Program-made: the position numbers and the translations under genes
Notes under the pieces: model-generated
What the model was told of the DNA's origin: nothing
Seen by the model: only the letters and a program-made list of their open reading frames with translations
The model's database searches: none
NCBI RefSeq assembly: GCF_019976975.1
Contig: NZ_AP024630.1
Span: forward strand, 1-64,000
DNA: 64,000 nt
Origin: Arthrobacter sp. NtRootA1
GTDB lineage: Bacteria > Actinomycetota > Actinomycetes > Actinomycetales > Micrococcaceae
Direction: 5' to 3'
Part shown: piece after piece, positions 53,976-63,445 of the stretch
How positions within the stretch are numbered: the first letter of the stretch is position 1
Layout of the letters: every line of letters begins with the position of its first letter

Positions 53976-54797
53976 ATGTTGCGGCACAAGTACAGCTACG
54001 GCGAACACCCCAGCCAATGGGGCGAACTCTTCATACCGGAACCGAACAACGGAAACCATCGCGGCGCGTCAGCCGTCGCGGGTGGTGTTGCGGTGGTAAT
54101 CCACGGCGGCTACTGGCGCTCACAGTACGGCGCCGAGCTCGGTGAGCCCCTGGCCCGCGACCTCGCGGCGCATGGAATTACCGCCTGGAACCTTGAATAC
54201 CGGCGGGCCGGCAACGGCGGTGGTTGGCCCCATACATTCGAAGACATCCTGGCCGGCATTGACCATCTCGCCGAGATCGCCGGGAAGCACGAGCTCCAGC
54301 TGGGCAAGGTAGTGGCCTTGGGCCACTCCGCTGGCGGTCACCTGGCTGTGTGGGCCGCCGGACGCCAGCGCCTCTCGGCCATCGGAGCGCCCGACGCCGA
54401 CCGCCAACTGGTGCGCGGACCGGAGGATAACGCCGTCCACCTGACGGGCGTCGTCAGCCAGTCCGGCTTGCTGAACCTGGCCGCGGCCGAAAAACTGAAC
54501 CTCAGCAATGGTGCAGTCTGCAATCTCATGGGCGGCGATTCTGCCAGATACCCCAAACGGCATAAATACGCAGATCCCATGAGTTCCCTGCCCATTGATG
54601 TTCCGGTTTTTGCCGTCCATGCCACCGAGGACGAGGACGTTCCAGCCAGTCAGTCCGAGGCCTATGTCGCCGCAGCAACGGCTGCCGGCAGCGCAGCGCA
54701 ATTGCTGCGTGTCCCTGGGGATCACTTCGATCTCATAGACCCAAAGGCCGTGGCCTACAAGAAGTGCCGCGAATTGGTACAACGCCTGCTCTCCTGA
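53976..54797 (+). CDS. Alpha/beta hydrolase, kynurenine formamidase-like
   Basis: A 273-aa serine hydrolase. The oxyanion motif HGGYW (in VVIHGGYWRSQYG), nucleophile elbow GHSAGGHLAVWAA, Asp in ATEDEDVP and His in GDHFDLID form the catalytic triad. The HGGxW/GxSxGG layout resembles arylformamidases and esterases of the hormone-sensitive-lipase-like group. ATG 53976 has a strong AAAGGAGG 5 bp upstream, so the longer frame to 53856 is rejected. The natural substrate is unknown. Confidence 0.85.
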   Translation: MLRHKYSYGEHPSQWGELFIPEPNNGNHRGASAVAGGVAVVIHGGYWRSQYGAELGEPLARDLAAHGITAWNLEYRRAGNGGGWPHTFEDILAGIDHLAEIAGKHELQLGKVVALGHSAGGHLAVWAAGRQRLSAIGAPDADRQLVRGPEDNAVHLTGVVSQSGLLNLAAAEKLNLSNGAVCNLMGGDSARYPKRHKYADPMSSLPIDVPVFAVHATEDEDVPASQSEAYVAAATAAGSAAQLLRVPGDHFDLIDPKAVAYKKCRELVQRLLS

Positions 54798-54838
54798 ATC
54801 ACTGGTAGCGCCCGCCCTTCCTCTGGCAGAGTGGTCCC

Positions 54839-55780
54839 ATGCTGACTGTGATTGGCGAAGCCTTGGTTGACGTCGTGCAGCGCCCCAGTGGAATCGAGGC
54901 GCACGTTGGCGGCAGCCCGCTCAACGTCGCGGTTGGCTTGGCGCGTTTGGATCACCCAGTGCAGTTCATCGGGCGGTTTGGCAAGGACGCGTACGGCGAT
55001 TCCGTTGCGGCGCACCTCCGGTCCAGTTCCGTGATGGTCCCCCTTCCGCCTGACGGCAAACCCACCAGCATAGCCACGGCAGTGATCGACGACGACGGCG
55101 CCGCCACCTACACCTTCGATCTCACCTGGGATTTGCCGGGACTCGGAGAGCGGTTGCCGCTCATGCTGCAGGGCGCCACGTTGCTGCATACGGGTTCAAT
55201 AGCCACCGCCTTGGAGCCTGGTGCCGCGGACGTGCTTGCCGCCGTCGAGCATGCCCACCCGAGCAGCACCATCAGCTTCGATCCCAACTGCCGCCCCAGC
55301 ATCATTACCGATCGTGATTACGCACGGAGGCAGGCCGAACGCTTCGTAGTGCTCTCCGACGTCGTCAAAGCTTCTGACGAAGATCTCGAATGGCTGTATC
55401 CGGGCGTTGATCCGCTGGAGTCGGCGCGCCGCTGGTTGTCGCTGGGAGGTACGGAAGGCCCCGCCCTTGTGGTGGTAACGCGGGGGGCACGCGGTCCGTG
55501 GGGAATCACGGCCGTCGGTGAGACCCAGGTCCCGGCGCCTTCCGTGACCGTGGTGGATACCGTTGGTGCCGGCGATTCGTTCATGGCGGGGCTGCTGTCA
55601 GCGATCGTTGACCACGGTCTGGACGGTGCGCAAAACCGCGGGGTTCTCAGGGCCATGCCGGCTGAGACCCTTGCCGCCATCATGGACCACGCGACCCGTG
55701 CTGCCGCCGTCACGGTGTCGCGGGCAGGGGCTAATCCGCCCACGCGGGCTGAGCTCAACCATCGTGCTGTTGCAAGCTAA
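54839..55780 (+). CDS. PfkB-family carbohydrate kinase (fructokinase-like)
   Basis: A 313-aa ribokinase-fold kinase. The N-terminal signature is GGSPLNVAVGLARL, and the C-terminal active-site motif DTVGAGDSFMAGLLSAI contains the catalytic Asp and the anion hole. FDPNCRPSII is typical of fructokinases. It phosphorylates a sugar, probably fructose, with ATP. It is in a run of four plus-strand genes without evident common function. Confidence 0.88.
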   Translation: MLTVIGEALVDVVQRPSGIEAHVGGSPLNVAVGLARLDHPVQFIGRFGKDAYGDSVAAHLRSSSVMVPLPPDGKPTSIATAVIDDDGAATYTFDLTWDLPGLGERLPLMLQGATLLHTGSIATALEPGAADVLAAVEHAHPSSTISFDPNCRPSIITDRDYARRQAERFVVLSDVVKASDEDLEWLYPGVDPLESARRWLSLGGTEGPALVVVTRGARGPWGITAVGETQVPAPSVTVVDTVGAGDSFMAGLLSAIVDHGLDGAQNRGVLRAMPAETLAAIMDHATRAAAVTVSRAGANPPTRAELNHRAVAS

Positions 55781-55835
55781 AACTGTTGCCAGCCAGAACC
55801 GTTGCCGGTGATTTCCGGCCAAGAGGAGGTGCGTT

Positions 55836-56363
55836 ATGAAAGACCACGATCCTTCCGCTGTGACGCCCGCGCCGGAATTACAGGTCGCGAGCGAGTCGTT
55901 CAACGACGGCGACACCTTGGGTCCCGATCAGCGGAGCGGGATTCTGGGTGCGGGCGGCAAAGATATGTCTCCCCAGCTGAGCTGGAGCGGAGCTCCGGAG
56001 GGGACAAGGAGTTTCGCTGTCACAATGTGGGATCCCGATGCTCCCGATCCTGGTGGCTACTGGCATTGGGCGGTGCTTAATATTCCACCTGAGGTATCTA
56101 GCCTTCCGGCCGGTTCCGGTGGCCAAGACGGCCACGCCTTGCCTGCTGGTGCCTTCCAGTTAAAGAACGACGGCGGCCGCAGCGGCTATGTTGGGGCGGC
56201 GCCACCCAGAGGGCACGGACCGCATCGGTACATAGTGGCCGTGCATGCGCTGGACGTGGAGGACCTGGGCATCGAAAAGGATTCCGATGCACGCATACTT
56301 GCTTCAGCCCTTCCTGCGCACACGTTGGCGCGCGGCACCATCACGGGCATGTTCGAGCGTTAG
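55836..56363 (+). CDS. YbhB/YbcL (Raf kinase inhibitor-like, PEBP) protein
   Basis: A 175-aa cytoplasmic single-domain protein of the phosphatidylethanolamine-binding fold. DMSPQLSWSGAPEGTRSFAVTMWDPDAPDPGGYWHWAVLNIP and GYVGAAPPRGHGPHRYIVAVHALD hold the ligand-pocket Asp, His and Pro residues. There is no signal peptide. GAGGAG precedes the ATG at 55836. The physiological role of bacterial members is unsettled. Confidence 0.9.
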   Translation: MKDHDPSAVTPAPELQVASESFNDGDTLGPDQRSGILGAGGKDMSPQLSWSGAPEGTRSFAVTMWDPDAPDPGGYWHWAVLNIPPEVSSLPAGSGGQDGHALPAGAFQLKNDGGRSGYVGAAPPRGHGPHRYIVAVHALDVEDLGIEKDSDARILASALPAHTLARGTITGMFER

Positions 56364-56400
56364 CGGCGGCATTTGGGTTCCAACAGCCACGTAGACTGAC

Positions 56401-57213
56401 ATGATGCGCCTCGTAGCAAGTGATATTGACGGCACCATCCTCGGTCATGACGGCAAGATCAGTGATCGGACCGTCAAGGCATTCAAAGCATGCCGGGACG
56501 CTGGGGTGGAGCTTGTGTTCGTCACGGGCCGTCCGCCGCGCTGGTTGTACCCGCTCCAGGAACAACTCGGACACAGCGGTATCGTGATCTGCTCCAACGG
56601 GGCCGTGGTCTGGGATCTTGAAACTGAGAAGCCCATTTCTTCCTGCACGTTGGATATCACCTCCATTTTTGAAGCCCGACGCATCATCAAGTCCCTGCGG
56701 CCGGACGCTTTGTTCGCCGCGGAAACGCTGACTGGTTTTCAACTGGAGCCGGGCTTCCTCGAGAACGAAACAAGCGAACTGCTCGCCGAGTTCACCCCTG
56801 CACCGCTGGATCAGACGCTGACGGCGGATGCCGCCGTCGTGAAGTTCCTGGCGATAACCCGTAGAGGCACCCCGGACGAATTCCTTGCCGAAGTTCAGCC
56901 TGCCGTTGCCCATCTGGTCAGCACCACGCACTCGGCACCGCGCACCGCAATGCTTGAGATGTCCGTGCCCGGCATCAACAAGGCCGTCACCCTGGCGAAG
57001 TACGCCGAGTCGTTGGGCATCGAGGCTGCCGACGTCGTGGCCTTCGGGGATATGCCCAACGATATCGAGATGCTCCGCTGGGCCGGTCACGGCTACGCGA
57101 TGGCCAGCGGCCACCCGGAAGCCATCCTCGCTGCGGGGCAGCAGGCGCCACACTTCGACGACGACGGCGTGGCCCAGATCCTGGAAGCGATACTGGCGGA
57201 GCAAACGGTCTAA
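56401..57213 (+). CDS. Cof-type HAD hydrolase
   Basis: A 270-aa phosphatase of the HAD-IIB group. Motif I is LVASDIDGTILGHDG, with nucleophile and acid Asp near residue 8. Motif II is VFVTGRPPRW, the conserved Lys is in PGINKAVTLAKYAE, and motif III is VVAFGDMPNDIEML. The C2B cap lies between. It acts on sugar phosphates or flavin/PLP phosphates; the substrate is not predictable. It converges with the SDR gene, 10 bp apart. Confidence 0.9.
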   Translation: MMRLVASDIDGTILGHDGKISDRTVKAFKACRDAGVELVFVTGRPPRWLYPLQEQLGHSGIVICSNGAVVWDLETEKPISSCTLDITSIFEARRIIKSLRPDALFAAETLTGFQLEPGFLENETSELLAEFTPAPLDQTLTADAAVVKFLAITRRGTPDEFLAEVQPAVAHLVSTTHSAPRTAMLEMSVPGINKAVTLAKYAESLGIEAADVVAFGDMPNDIEMLRWAGHGYAMASGHPEAILAAGQQAPHFDDDGVAQILEAILAEQTV

Positions 57214-57223
57214 AGCCCCTGCA

Positions 57224-58084
57224 TCACGGATGCCGGACGCCGCGACCTGCCAGCACTGCACGGTAGCCCTCCATGTATGTGGGGAAGGCGAACTCGAAGC
57301 CAGTCCCGCGCAGCCTCTTATTGGAGCAGCGTTTGTCTCCGGGGCCAGCGTGGGCGTCTTCCGACGCCGTCGGTGGTTCGGGGATTTCCATTTCCAAAGC
57401 AAGAAACCGCATGACGTCACCCATCTCGGCCGCATGGTCGTCTACGCCTACGTAGACCGGATCCGGGTCCTGATCCATAGTGGTGAGGTGGACGATCATG
57501 GCCGCGGCGTCGTCCCTGTGAACGCGGTTGGTGTGCCGGGGTCGCGCTGGAATCACGGCTTGGCCTGACCGGACTTGGTCGATCAGGCGCGTTCGCCCGG
57601 GACCATAAATGCCGCCGAGTCTCAGGGAGATGGGTTGAATATTTGTTCCCTGGGTGCGGGCGAACAACATATTTTCAGCCTCCACCAGCACTTTGCCACT
57701 GAACCGTGTGGGCTCGGTGGGTGTGGTCTCGTCCACCACCGCTCCGTCGGAATCCTTGTAGACGGCTGTCGAGGAGACGAACAATATACGTTCCGGTTCA
57801 ACAGAATCACGGTCCAGGGCGTCCAGAACATTTCGCAACCCGTTGATGTACGCCGCCCGGTATGCCTCCTCGGTGGAAGAGTCGGCGGCGACTGCGACCA
57901 CAACGATGTTCACATCTGCTGGGATGACCGGGACTCCACGGGCGAGGTCCGCCTGCATGCCCCGGATCTCGGCGGGAAGTTTTTCCGGGGAGCGGCGCAG
58001 CCCGATCACGTCATGGCCCAGCCCTGCGAATCGCAATCCGGCTTCGGTCCCAAGGTCGCCGCACCCGGCAATCAACACAGTCAT
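57224..58084 (-). CDS. NAD(P)-dependent epimerase/dehydratase-like (extended SDR) protein
   Basis: A 286-aa Rossmann protein beginning MTVLIAGCGDLGTEAGLRFAGLGHDVIGLRRS, the atypical GxGxxG form of the YeeZ-like SDR group. RILFVSSTAVYKDSDG holds the Ser/Tyr region, with Tyr followed by Lys. HTNRVHRDDAAAMIVHL is the substrate-domain motif of extended SDRs. ATG 58084 marks the start of homology; the frame back to 58249 is not used. Confidence 0.83.
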   Translation of the reverse strand: MTVLIAGCGDLGTEAGLRFAGLGHDVIGLRRSPEKLPAEIRGMQADLARGVPVIPADVNIVVVAVAADSSTEEAYRAAYINGLRNVLDALDRDSVEPERILFVSSTAVYKDSDGAVVDETTPTEPTRFSGKVLVEAENMLFARTQGTNIQPISLRLGGIYGPGRTRLIDQVRSGQAVIPARPRHTNRVHRDDAAAMIVHLTTMDQDPDPVYVGVDDHAAEMGDVMRFLALEMEIPEPPTASEDAHAGPGDKRCSNKRLRGTGFEFAFPTYMEGYRAVLAGRGVRHP

Positions 58085-58217
58085 GCCACTAGTTTCGCAG
58101 CCCCAATGCTCCGCCAAGCTGTCACCAACTTCCCAGACTCCATACAACCCGCGTTCAACTTGCGCCCATAGGCTTTCAGCCACAGACCCGTTTAGCTTGT
58201 TTGGATGTAGGGGAATC

Positions 58218-58487
58218 ATGGCCAAGCGTAGGATCAACGACTTCAACACCGCTCCATTGCGGCGGATCGAGCCGGATCACCACTGGAGGTCGCTTCGCCA
58301 GGGCGACCGCGTGAGCGTAACCCTGACGCCGGGGTACCAATCGGCTGGCATAGTGGATGCCATTACCGGCGATGCAACAGCAGTTTGGGTGGAGCTCGAC
58401 GGCGGTCGGGGCCGCACGCTGGTGCACATCAGCGATGACGTGGCAGTGGTCCCCCTGGAGAAGGCGACGGTCACGGAGGAGTCATAG
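58218..58487 (+). CDS. Hypothetical small basic protein
   Basis: An 89-aa protein with no family I can name. After a basic start (MAKRRINDFN) it reads like a small beta-barrel: WRSLRQGDRVSVTLTPGYQSAGIVDAITGDATAVWVELDGG RGRTLVHISDD. AGGGGAATC before the ATG at 58218 is a good ribosome site. It lies 13 bp before the phosphodiesterase gene in the same direction and ends in a 14-bp palindrome. Confidence 0.72.
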   Translation: MAKRRINDFNTAPLRRIEPDHHWRSLRQGDRVSVTLTPGYQSAGIVDAITGDATAVWVELDGGRGRTLVHISDDVAVVPLEKATVTEES

Positions 58488-58500
58488 GCGCCTATGCGCA

Positions 58501-59298
58501 ATGGGCTACGCTTCGGATGTGACGCTGCCATATTTCCTCCGCAAGGACGGCACCGTGGGCCCGCTGGCCCTGGCTCACCGCGGATTCTCCATGAATGGGT
58601 TGGAGAACTCCATGGCTGCTTTTCGTGCCGCCGTTGAGCTGGGAAACCTTCACCTTGAAACTGACGTGCACACCACCTCCGATGGGGTCCTCCTCGTTTT
58701 CCACGATTCTTCCTTGGATCGGGTCACCGATTCTTCTGGCCGGATCGCCGAGCTCACAGCGGCCGAGGTGGCGCAGGCCCGCATCGGGGGAGTGGAGCCT
58801 GTGCCAACCTTTGACGAGTTGGTGGCAGCTTTCCCCGATGCCCGCCTGAACCTGGACGTGAAGGACTGGAATTCCGTCAAACCGATGGCCGAGGCTATCG
58901 AGAAGCACGGCATCCATAGGCGGGTGTTGGTAACGAGCTTCTCCGACCGGCGTCGTCGTGCAGTCTTGAAACTCCTCAGCCAGCCGACGGCTTCTTCGGC
59001 TGGCAGCAGCCTGACCGCTCTTTTCGTACTTCTTGGACCCGTACTGCCGGCGCGTTTGGCCCGCAAGGTGCTCACCGGCGTCGATGCGTTCCAAGTGCCG
59101 GTCCGCTACGGGCGAGTCCCCGTGGTGACTTCCGGTTTTGTTCGTCGCGCCCATCGCTTGGGCATTCAAGTTCACGTCTGGACCATCAACGAGCCCGCTG
59201 AAATGGGGCGTCTACTGGATCTGGGTGTGGACGGCATCGTGTCCGACAGGCTGGACCTGCTGAAGGACCTTATGGTGCGCAGGGGGCACTGGGTTTAG
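58501..59298 (+). CDS. Glycerophosphodiester phosphodiesterase
   Basis: It hydrolyses glycerophosphodiesters to glycerol 3-phosphate and an alcohol. The 265-aa GDPD barrel has ALAHRGFSMNGLENSMAAF (catalytic His and Glu), LETDVHTTSDGVLLVFHDSSLDRVTD (metal Glu/Asp and second His) and VWTINEPAEMGRLLDLGVDGIVSDR at the end. There is no signal peptide, so it is cytoplasmic. ATG 58501 is used, although the ribosome site is weak; GTG 58519 is an alternative. The stop overlaps the convergent GH2 stop by 4 bp. Confidence 0.9.
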   Translation: MGYASDVTLPYFLRKDGTVGPLALAHRGFSMNGLENSMAAFRAAVELGNLHLETDVHTTSDGVLLVFHDSSLDRVTDSSGRIAELTAAEVAQARIGGVEPVPTFDELVAAFPDARLNLDVKDWNSVKPMAEAIEKHGIHRRVLVTSFSDRRRRAVLKLLSQPTASSAGSSLTALFVLLGPVLPARLARKVLTGVDAFQVPVRYGRVPVVTSGFVRRAHRLGIQVHVWTINEPAEMGRLLDLGVDGIVSDRLDLLKDLMVRRGHWV

Positions 59299-61139
59299 GG
59301 GGCCATCTCGATGGCTGCCGTACGGACTTGGCTGGCCCGGATCCGCTCGAGATCGAACTTGCTTCTGCGATCGAAAGTGAAGATCCCATTCTTTTCCTGG
59401 AAAACGTCCGTCAGCTGCGTATAGCAGTAGCCGAACATGTCAGGGTTATCCAGGAGTACGCCACTTAATCCGTCGAAACGGGCGTAGAACTCCTCCTCGT
59501 TGCTGACGCGCTGGCCGTAACCCCACGACGTCGATACATCCGATCCGAGGCCAGCTTCCGCCGCCGCTTGGCGCGCCTCCTTCTCGTTCCACCAAATGCC
59601 GCCGAATTCGGACACGAAATACGGCTGGCCGGCGTAAGGCACGGAGTATTCCTCACCCTGTGGATTCCTGTTAACAAACGGCTTCCCGTCCGAAAGACCC
59701 TGCTGCTCGATCCGGAACTGCTCCGGGTTCTGCTCGTAGGAATGGGAATCGTAAATGTCGGTTTCGCGGATGCGGTGGGAGTATCCGGATGCGTCGATGA
59801 CCGGCCGCGTGGGATCAGCTGATTTCGTGGCAAGGAACATGGCCTGCGTGACGTCATCCAATACAGTCAGCCGATCGTGCAGGATCTGGTGCGTTTCGTT
59901 GAGCGGGCACCATCCGATGATCGAAGGATGGTTGAAGTCCCGCTGCAGAACCTCAAGCCATTGGGCTACGAAACTCGTTGTCGGCTTCTGGTTGTGGCCG
60001 ATGGTTCCTCCTCCGGAGACGCCCCAATCGCCGAACTCACCCCAGACCAGGTAGCCGAGTCGGTCTGCGTGATAGAGAAAACGCTCCTCGAACACCTTTT
60101 GGTGGAGTCGTGCACCGTTGAATCCTGCCGCCATGGACAACTCGATGTCCTTGACCAACGCAGCCTCGTCCGGCGCGGTCATCAGCGACTCCGGCCAATA
60201 GCCCTGGTCCAGCACCAATCTTTGGAACACGGCCTTGCCATTGACACGAACCACTTTGCCGTCAAGGGCCACTGAACGAACGGCTGCGTAGCTGCTGACG
60301 CGGTCAACGACGGCTCCGGCAGTGTCCCGGACTGTCACCTCAAGGTCGTAAAGGAACGGGTCCTCGATGCACCAAGGGCGCAGTGACTCGGCGGGAATGC
60401 TCAGCCGCAATGTTGGCGTGAGATCCAAGTCGGCCCTGGCCGTGGTTTCCACAGTTACGTCGCCCTTATCGCTGAGGACAGCAGTCACCGTATGCCCCGC
60501 GCGGTTCTGGCTGATCGGAACCTCAATCGTGATGCTTGACCCGGCCAGGTTGGGAGTCATTCGGAGGCGTTTAACGTGGACCTCCGGGACGGCTTCCATC
60601 CAGACCGTCTGCCAGATTCCAGTGGTGCGGGTGTACTGGCAATGAGTGTTGTTGTACCAGGTTGCCTGCTTGCCCCGTGCCTGCATCTCGTGCCGCGAGT
60701 CACGTGCCCGGACAACGATGACCGCTTCCGTGCCGGGCTCGGCCACTCCACCAAGATCGGCAGTGAAGGGGGTGAAACCACCCCTGTGGCGGGCCACTTC
60801 AATGCCGTTGACCCAGACAGTCGCGTCGTGATCCACGGCGCCGAAGTGCAGGAGCACGTTGTGGCCAGCCCACTCCTGGGGAATGGTCACGGTGCGTCGG
60901 TACCAAACCGCTTCCATGAAATCCACGTGCTCAATTCCGGAAAGGACCGATTCCGGCGCGAACGGCACCAGAATCTCACCGGTGAGCTCCCGCTTGGCGA
61001 GGCCGCGCTCCAAACCTGAGTCACCGGCGTCGATCTCAAAACCCCAGATTCCATTGAGGTTGATCCAGTTTTCGCGGACAAATTGGGGACGGGGATGCTC
61101 GGGCTTGGGAAGGGCCGGCATCGAGTTTGGCTGTGTCAA
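59295..61139 (-). CDS. Glycoside hydrolase family 2 protein
   Basis: A 614-aa cytoplasmic exo-glycosidase (beta-galactosidase/glucuronidase superfamily). Sugar-binding and Ig-like domains (WYRRTVTIPQEWAGHNVLLHFGAVDHDATVWVNG) come first. The TIM barrel follows, with acid/base Glu in GWCPLNETHQ and nucleophile Glu in YFVSEFGGIWW. The TTG start at 61139 is backed by AAGGAG 5 bp upstream. The substrate is not certain. It is divergent from the hydroxyacid dehydrogenase gene. Confidence 0.88.
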   Translation of the reverse strand: MTQPNSMPALPKPEHPRPQFVRENWINLNGIWGFEIDAGDSGLERGLAKRELTGEILVPFAPESVLSGIEHVDFMEAVWYRRTVTIPQEWAGHNVLLHFGAVDHDATVWVNGIEVARHRGGFTPFTADLGGVAEPGTEAVIVVRARDSRHEMQARGKQATWYNNTHCQYTRTTGIWQTVWMEAVPEVHVKRLRMTPNLAGSSITIEVPISQNRAGHTVTAVLSDKGDVTVETTARADLDLTPTLRLSIPAESLRPWCIEDPFLYDLEVTVRDTAGAVVDRVSSYAAVRSVALDGKVVRVNGKAVFQRLVLDQGYWPESLMTAPDEAALVKDIELSMAAGFNGARLHQKVFEERFLYHADRLGYLVWGEFGDWGVSGGGTIGHNQKPTTSFVAQWLEVLQRDFNHPSIIGWCPLNETHQILHDRLTVLDDVTQAMFLATKSADPTRPVIDASGYSHRIRETDIYDSHSYEQNPEQFRIEQQGLSDGKPFVNRNPQGEEYSVPYAGQPYFVSEFGGIWWNEKEARQAAAEAGLGSDVSTSWGYGQRVSNEEEFYARFDGLSGVLLDNPDMFGYCYTQLTDVFQEKNGIFTFDRRSKFDLERIRASQVRTAAIEMAP

Positions 61140-61264
61140 CGCATCTCCTTCGAAAGTGGAGGGGTTCGATTTCCAGTCAAGCGCATCACCGGAAAATGTG
61201 CACCCACCCGCCAGCGCACGTGAGATGGTGTTTCTACCACTAGCCGCCGCGCGAGGAGATTGAC

Positions 61265-62227
61265 GTGACGAGTTTCCGCTTGGCCATCATTGATGACTAT
61301 CAGCAGGTCGCCAGCGACTACGCACCTTGGGATTCACTGCTCGACGACGGCGTGAAGGTCAGCGTTTTCAGCGCACCTTTTGTTTCGGAAGAGCAGGCTG
61401 TGGCAGCTTTGGCACCGTTCGACATCATTGTGGCGATGCGCGAACGGACGCGTTTCCCTCGCCGTGTGCTTGAGTCATTGACCAACCTGAAACTGCTTGT
61501 GACCACGGGCATGGCCAATGCTGCGATCGATCTTGAGGCAGCGTCGGAGCGTGGCATCCTGGTGTGCGGAACTGGCGGTTCGCCAGCAGCGGCACCGGAG
61601 ATGACGTGGGCGTTGCTGCTCGCATTTGCCCGCAACCTGGGGGTGGAGGAAAACTCGCTGCGGGCAGGCGGCTGGCAGACCGCCGTCGGGTTTGAACTCG
61701 AAGGCAAGACGCTGGGAATCGTCGGCCTGGGCAAGATTGGGAAGCGCATTGCGGGCTACGCGAAAGCCTTTGGCATGGATGTTTTGGCATGGAGCCAGAA
61801 CCTTACGGCGGACACGGCCGAGGCCGCCGGAGCCCGGAAGGTGAGCAAAGAGGAGCTGTTCCGGGAGTCCGATGTGGTGACGTTGCACCTGCGGCTTTCT
61901 GAGCGGACCGAGGGCATCGTAGGAGCGGAAGAGCTGAGGCTCCTGGGTCCCGAAGGGGTGCTCGTCAACACCGCGCGGGGGCCACTGGTGGATGAGGCAG
62001 CGTTGATTCGGGCGCTGGAGGAAGGCTGGATTCGTGGAGCTGCCATGGATGTCTTTGACGAGGAGCCGCTGCCCGCTGGACATGCTTTGCTTCATTCGTC
62101 GCGAACCGTGCTCTCGCCACACATCGGTTACGTGACGCACGAGAGCTACCGGCAGTTTTACGGTGGCGCATTCGAGGACGTCAAGGGCTGGCTCGAGGGT
62201 GCCCCCATTCGCCTACTGAACGAGTGA
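61265..62227 (+). CDS. D-2-hydroxyacid dehydrogenase family protein
   Basis: A 320-aa NAD(P)-dependent 2-ketoacid reductase. The NAD motif is GIVGLGKIGKRIAGYAKAFGMDVLAW. The catalytic Arg is in VNTARGPLVDEAAL, Glu in DVFDEEPLP and His in SPHIGYVTHES. The start is GTG 61265, with GAGGAG about 7 bp upstream. Glycerate kinase follows 54 bp later on the same strand, so a hydroxypyruvate/glyoxylate reductase role feeding glycerate is plausible but inferred. Confidence 0.9.
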   Translation: MTSFRLAIIDDYQQVASDYAPWDSLLDDGVKVSVFSAPFVSEEQAVAALAPFDIIVAMRERTRFPRRVLESLTNLKLLVTTGMANAAIDLEAASERGILVCGTGGSPAAAPEMTWALLLAFARNLGVEENSLRAGGWQTAVGFELEGKTLGIVGLGKIGKRIAGYAKAFGMDVLAWSQNLTADTAEAAGARKVSKEELFRESDVVTLHLRLSERTEGIVGAEELRLLGPEGVLVNTARGPLVDEAALIRALEEGWIRGAAMDVFDEEPLPAGHALLHSSRTVLSPHIGYVTHESYRQFYGGAFEDVKGWLEGAPIRLLNE

Positions 62228-62281
62228 CGCAATCTTCGTAACCGGGAATCGCTTTCCGGGCAAAGCTGGCAAGATGGATCC

Positions 62282-63424
62282 ATGCGTATCCTCATCGCCC
62301 CGGACAAATTCAAGGGGTCCCTGACCGCCGCGGAAGCCGCATCAGCCATGGCCGAGGGCGCACTGCGCGTCTATCCGGACGCTGTAACCACCCAATTTCC
62401 CGTAGCTGACGGCGGCGAAGGAACACTCGACGCCGCCATTGCCGCTGGCTACGAAGAGAGGAACCACGCCGTTGTGGGTCCAATTCTCAAGCCGGTGGGA
62501 GCTTCGTGGGCCATCCGCAAAGATTCTTTCGGCGGAGCCACCGCCGTCATCGAAACCGCCCAGGCTTCCGGCTTGGCCTTCATGGAGCCCACCCCGGAGA
62601 ATTCGCTGCGCGCCCACAGTTACGGCTGCGGACAGCTCATCGCTGCGGCGCTCGACGCCGGGGCCACCGAGATCGTATTAGGACTTGGCGGTTCAGCCAT
62701 GTCGGACGCCGGTAGTGGCGCCTTGCGTGCGCTGGGGCTCAAGCCCGTGGACGGTGCCGGAAATGTGGTGCCCCTCGGCGGAGGTTTCCTTGCGGACGTG
62801 GTTGCCCTGGACGTTTCCGGGCTGGATCCGCGGCTTTCGCAAGCCAAGTTCCGGATCGCCGTCGACGTCCAGAACCCGCTGTTCGGCGCGGACGGTGCCG
62901 CTCATGTTTTCGGCCCCCAGAAAGGAGCGGACGAAGATGCTGTTGAACGGCTCGACGCCGGCCTCCGTAACTGGGCGTCGCTCCTTCGGGAAGCCACGGG
63001 CCGGGACGTAAACGTTCCGGGAGCTGGAGCGGCAGGCGGGTTCCCGGCGTCGTTCCTTGCCTTTACCGACTCCGCGCTCGAAGGCGGCTTCGCACTGGTC
63101 GCAGGGCTGACCGGCCTGGCGTCCCACCTTGGCGAGGCGGACCTCGTGATTACGGGGGAGGGTTCGATGGATGAGCAGTCACTCACCGGTAAAGCGCCCA
63201 TCGCCTTGGCAGACGCCGCAAGCCTGCACGGAATCCCCGTTGTGGCTGTGGCAGGCCGAATCACAGTGACGCCTGAGGATCTCGCCAAGCACGGGATAGT
63301 AGCTGCCGCCCAGTTGTTGGACGTCGCTCAGCGCAAGGACGGTGTTCCGGATGTCGCCGACGCCGTTGCCAACGCGGCCAAGTATGTTGCCTGGGCTACC
63401 AGTCAGGTACTTGAGGGGGCATAG
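62282..63424 (+). CDS. glxK: Glycerate kinase
   Basis: It phosphorylates D-glycerate, usually to 2-phosphoglycerate in this family, which enters glycolysis. The 380-aa type I kinase begins with the signature MRILIAPDKFKGSLTAAEAASAM. It contains VADGGEGTLDA, LGGSAMSDAGSGALRALG and VITGEGSMDEQSLTGKAP. ATG 62282 starts the homology. Together with the upstream hydroxyacid dehydrogenase it could complete breakdown of sugar acids such as galactarate via glycerate. Confidence 0.93.
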   Translation: MRILIAPDKFKGSLTAAEAASAMAEGALRVYPDAVTTQFPVADGGEGTLDAAIAAGYEERNHAVVGPILKPVGASWAIRKDSFGGATAVIETAQASGLAFMEPTPENSLRAHSYGCGQLIAAALDAGATEIVLGLGGSAMSDAGSGALRALGLKPVDGAGNVVPLGGGFLADVVALDVSGLDPRLSQAKFRIAVDVQNPLFGADGAAHVFGPQKGADEDAVERLDAGLRNWASLLREATGRDVNVPGAGAAGGFPASFLAFTDSALEGGFALVAGLTGLASHLGEADLVITGEGSMDEQSLTGKAPIALADAASLHGIPVVAVAGRITVTPEDLAKHGIVAAAQLLDVAQRKDGVPDVADAVANAAKYVAWATSQVLEGA

Positions 63425-63445
63425 CTTCTTCGTCGCTGGGCGAGA

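Noticed and set aside
56341..57435. 364-aa open frame antisense to the HAD hydrolase
   Set aside because: HAD motifs on the plus strand are intact; the antisense frame has no family.
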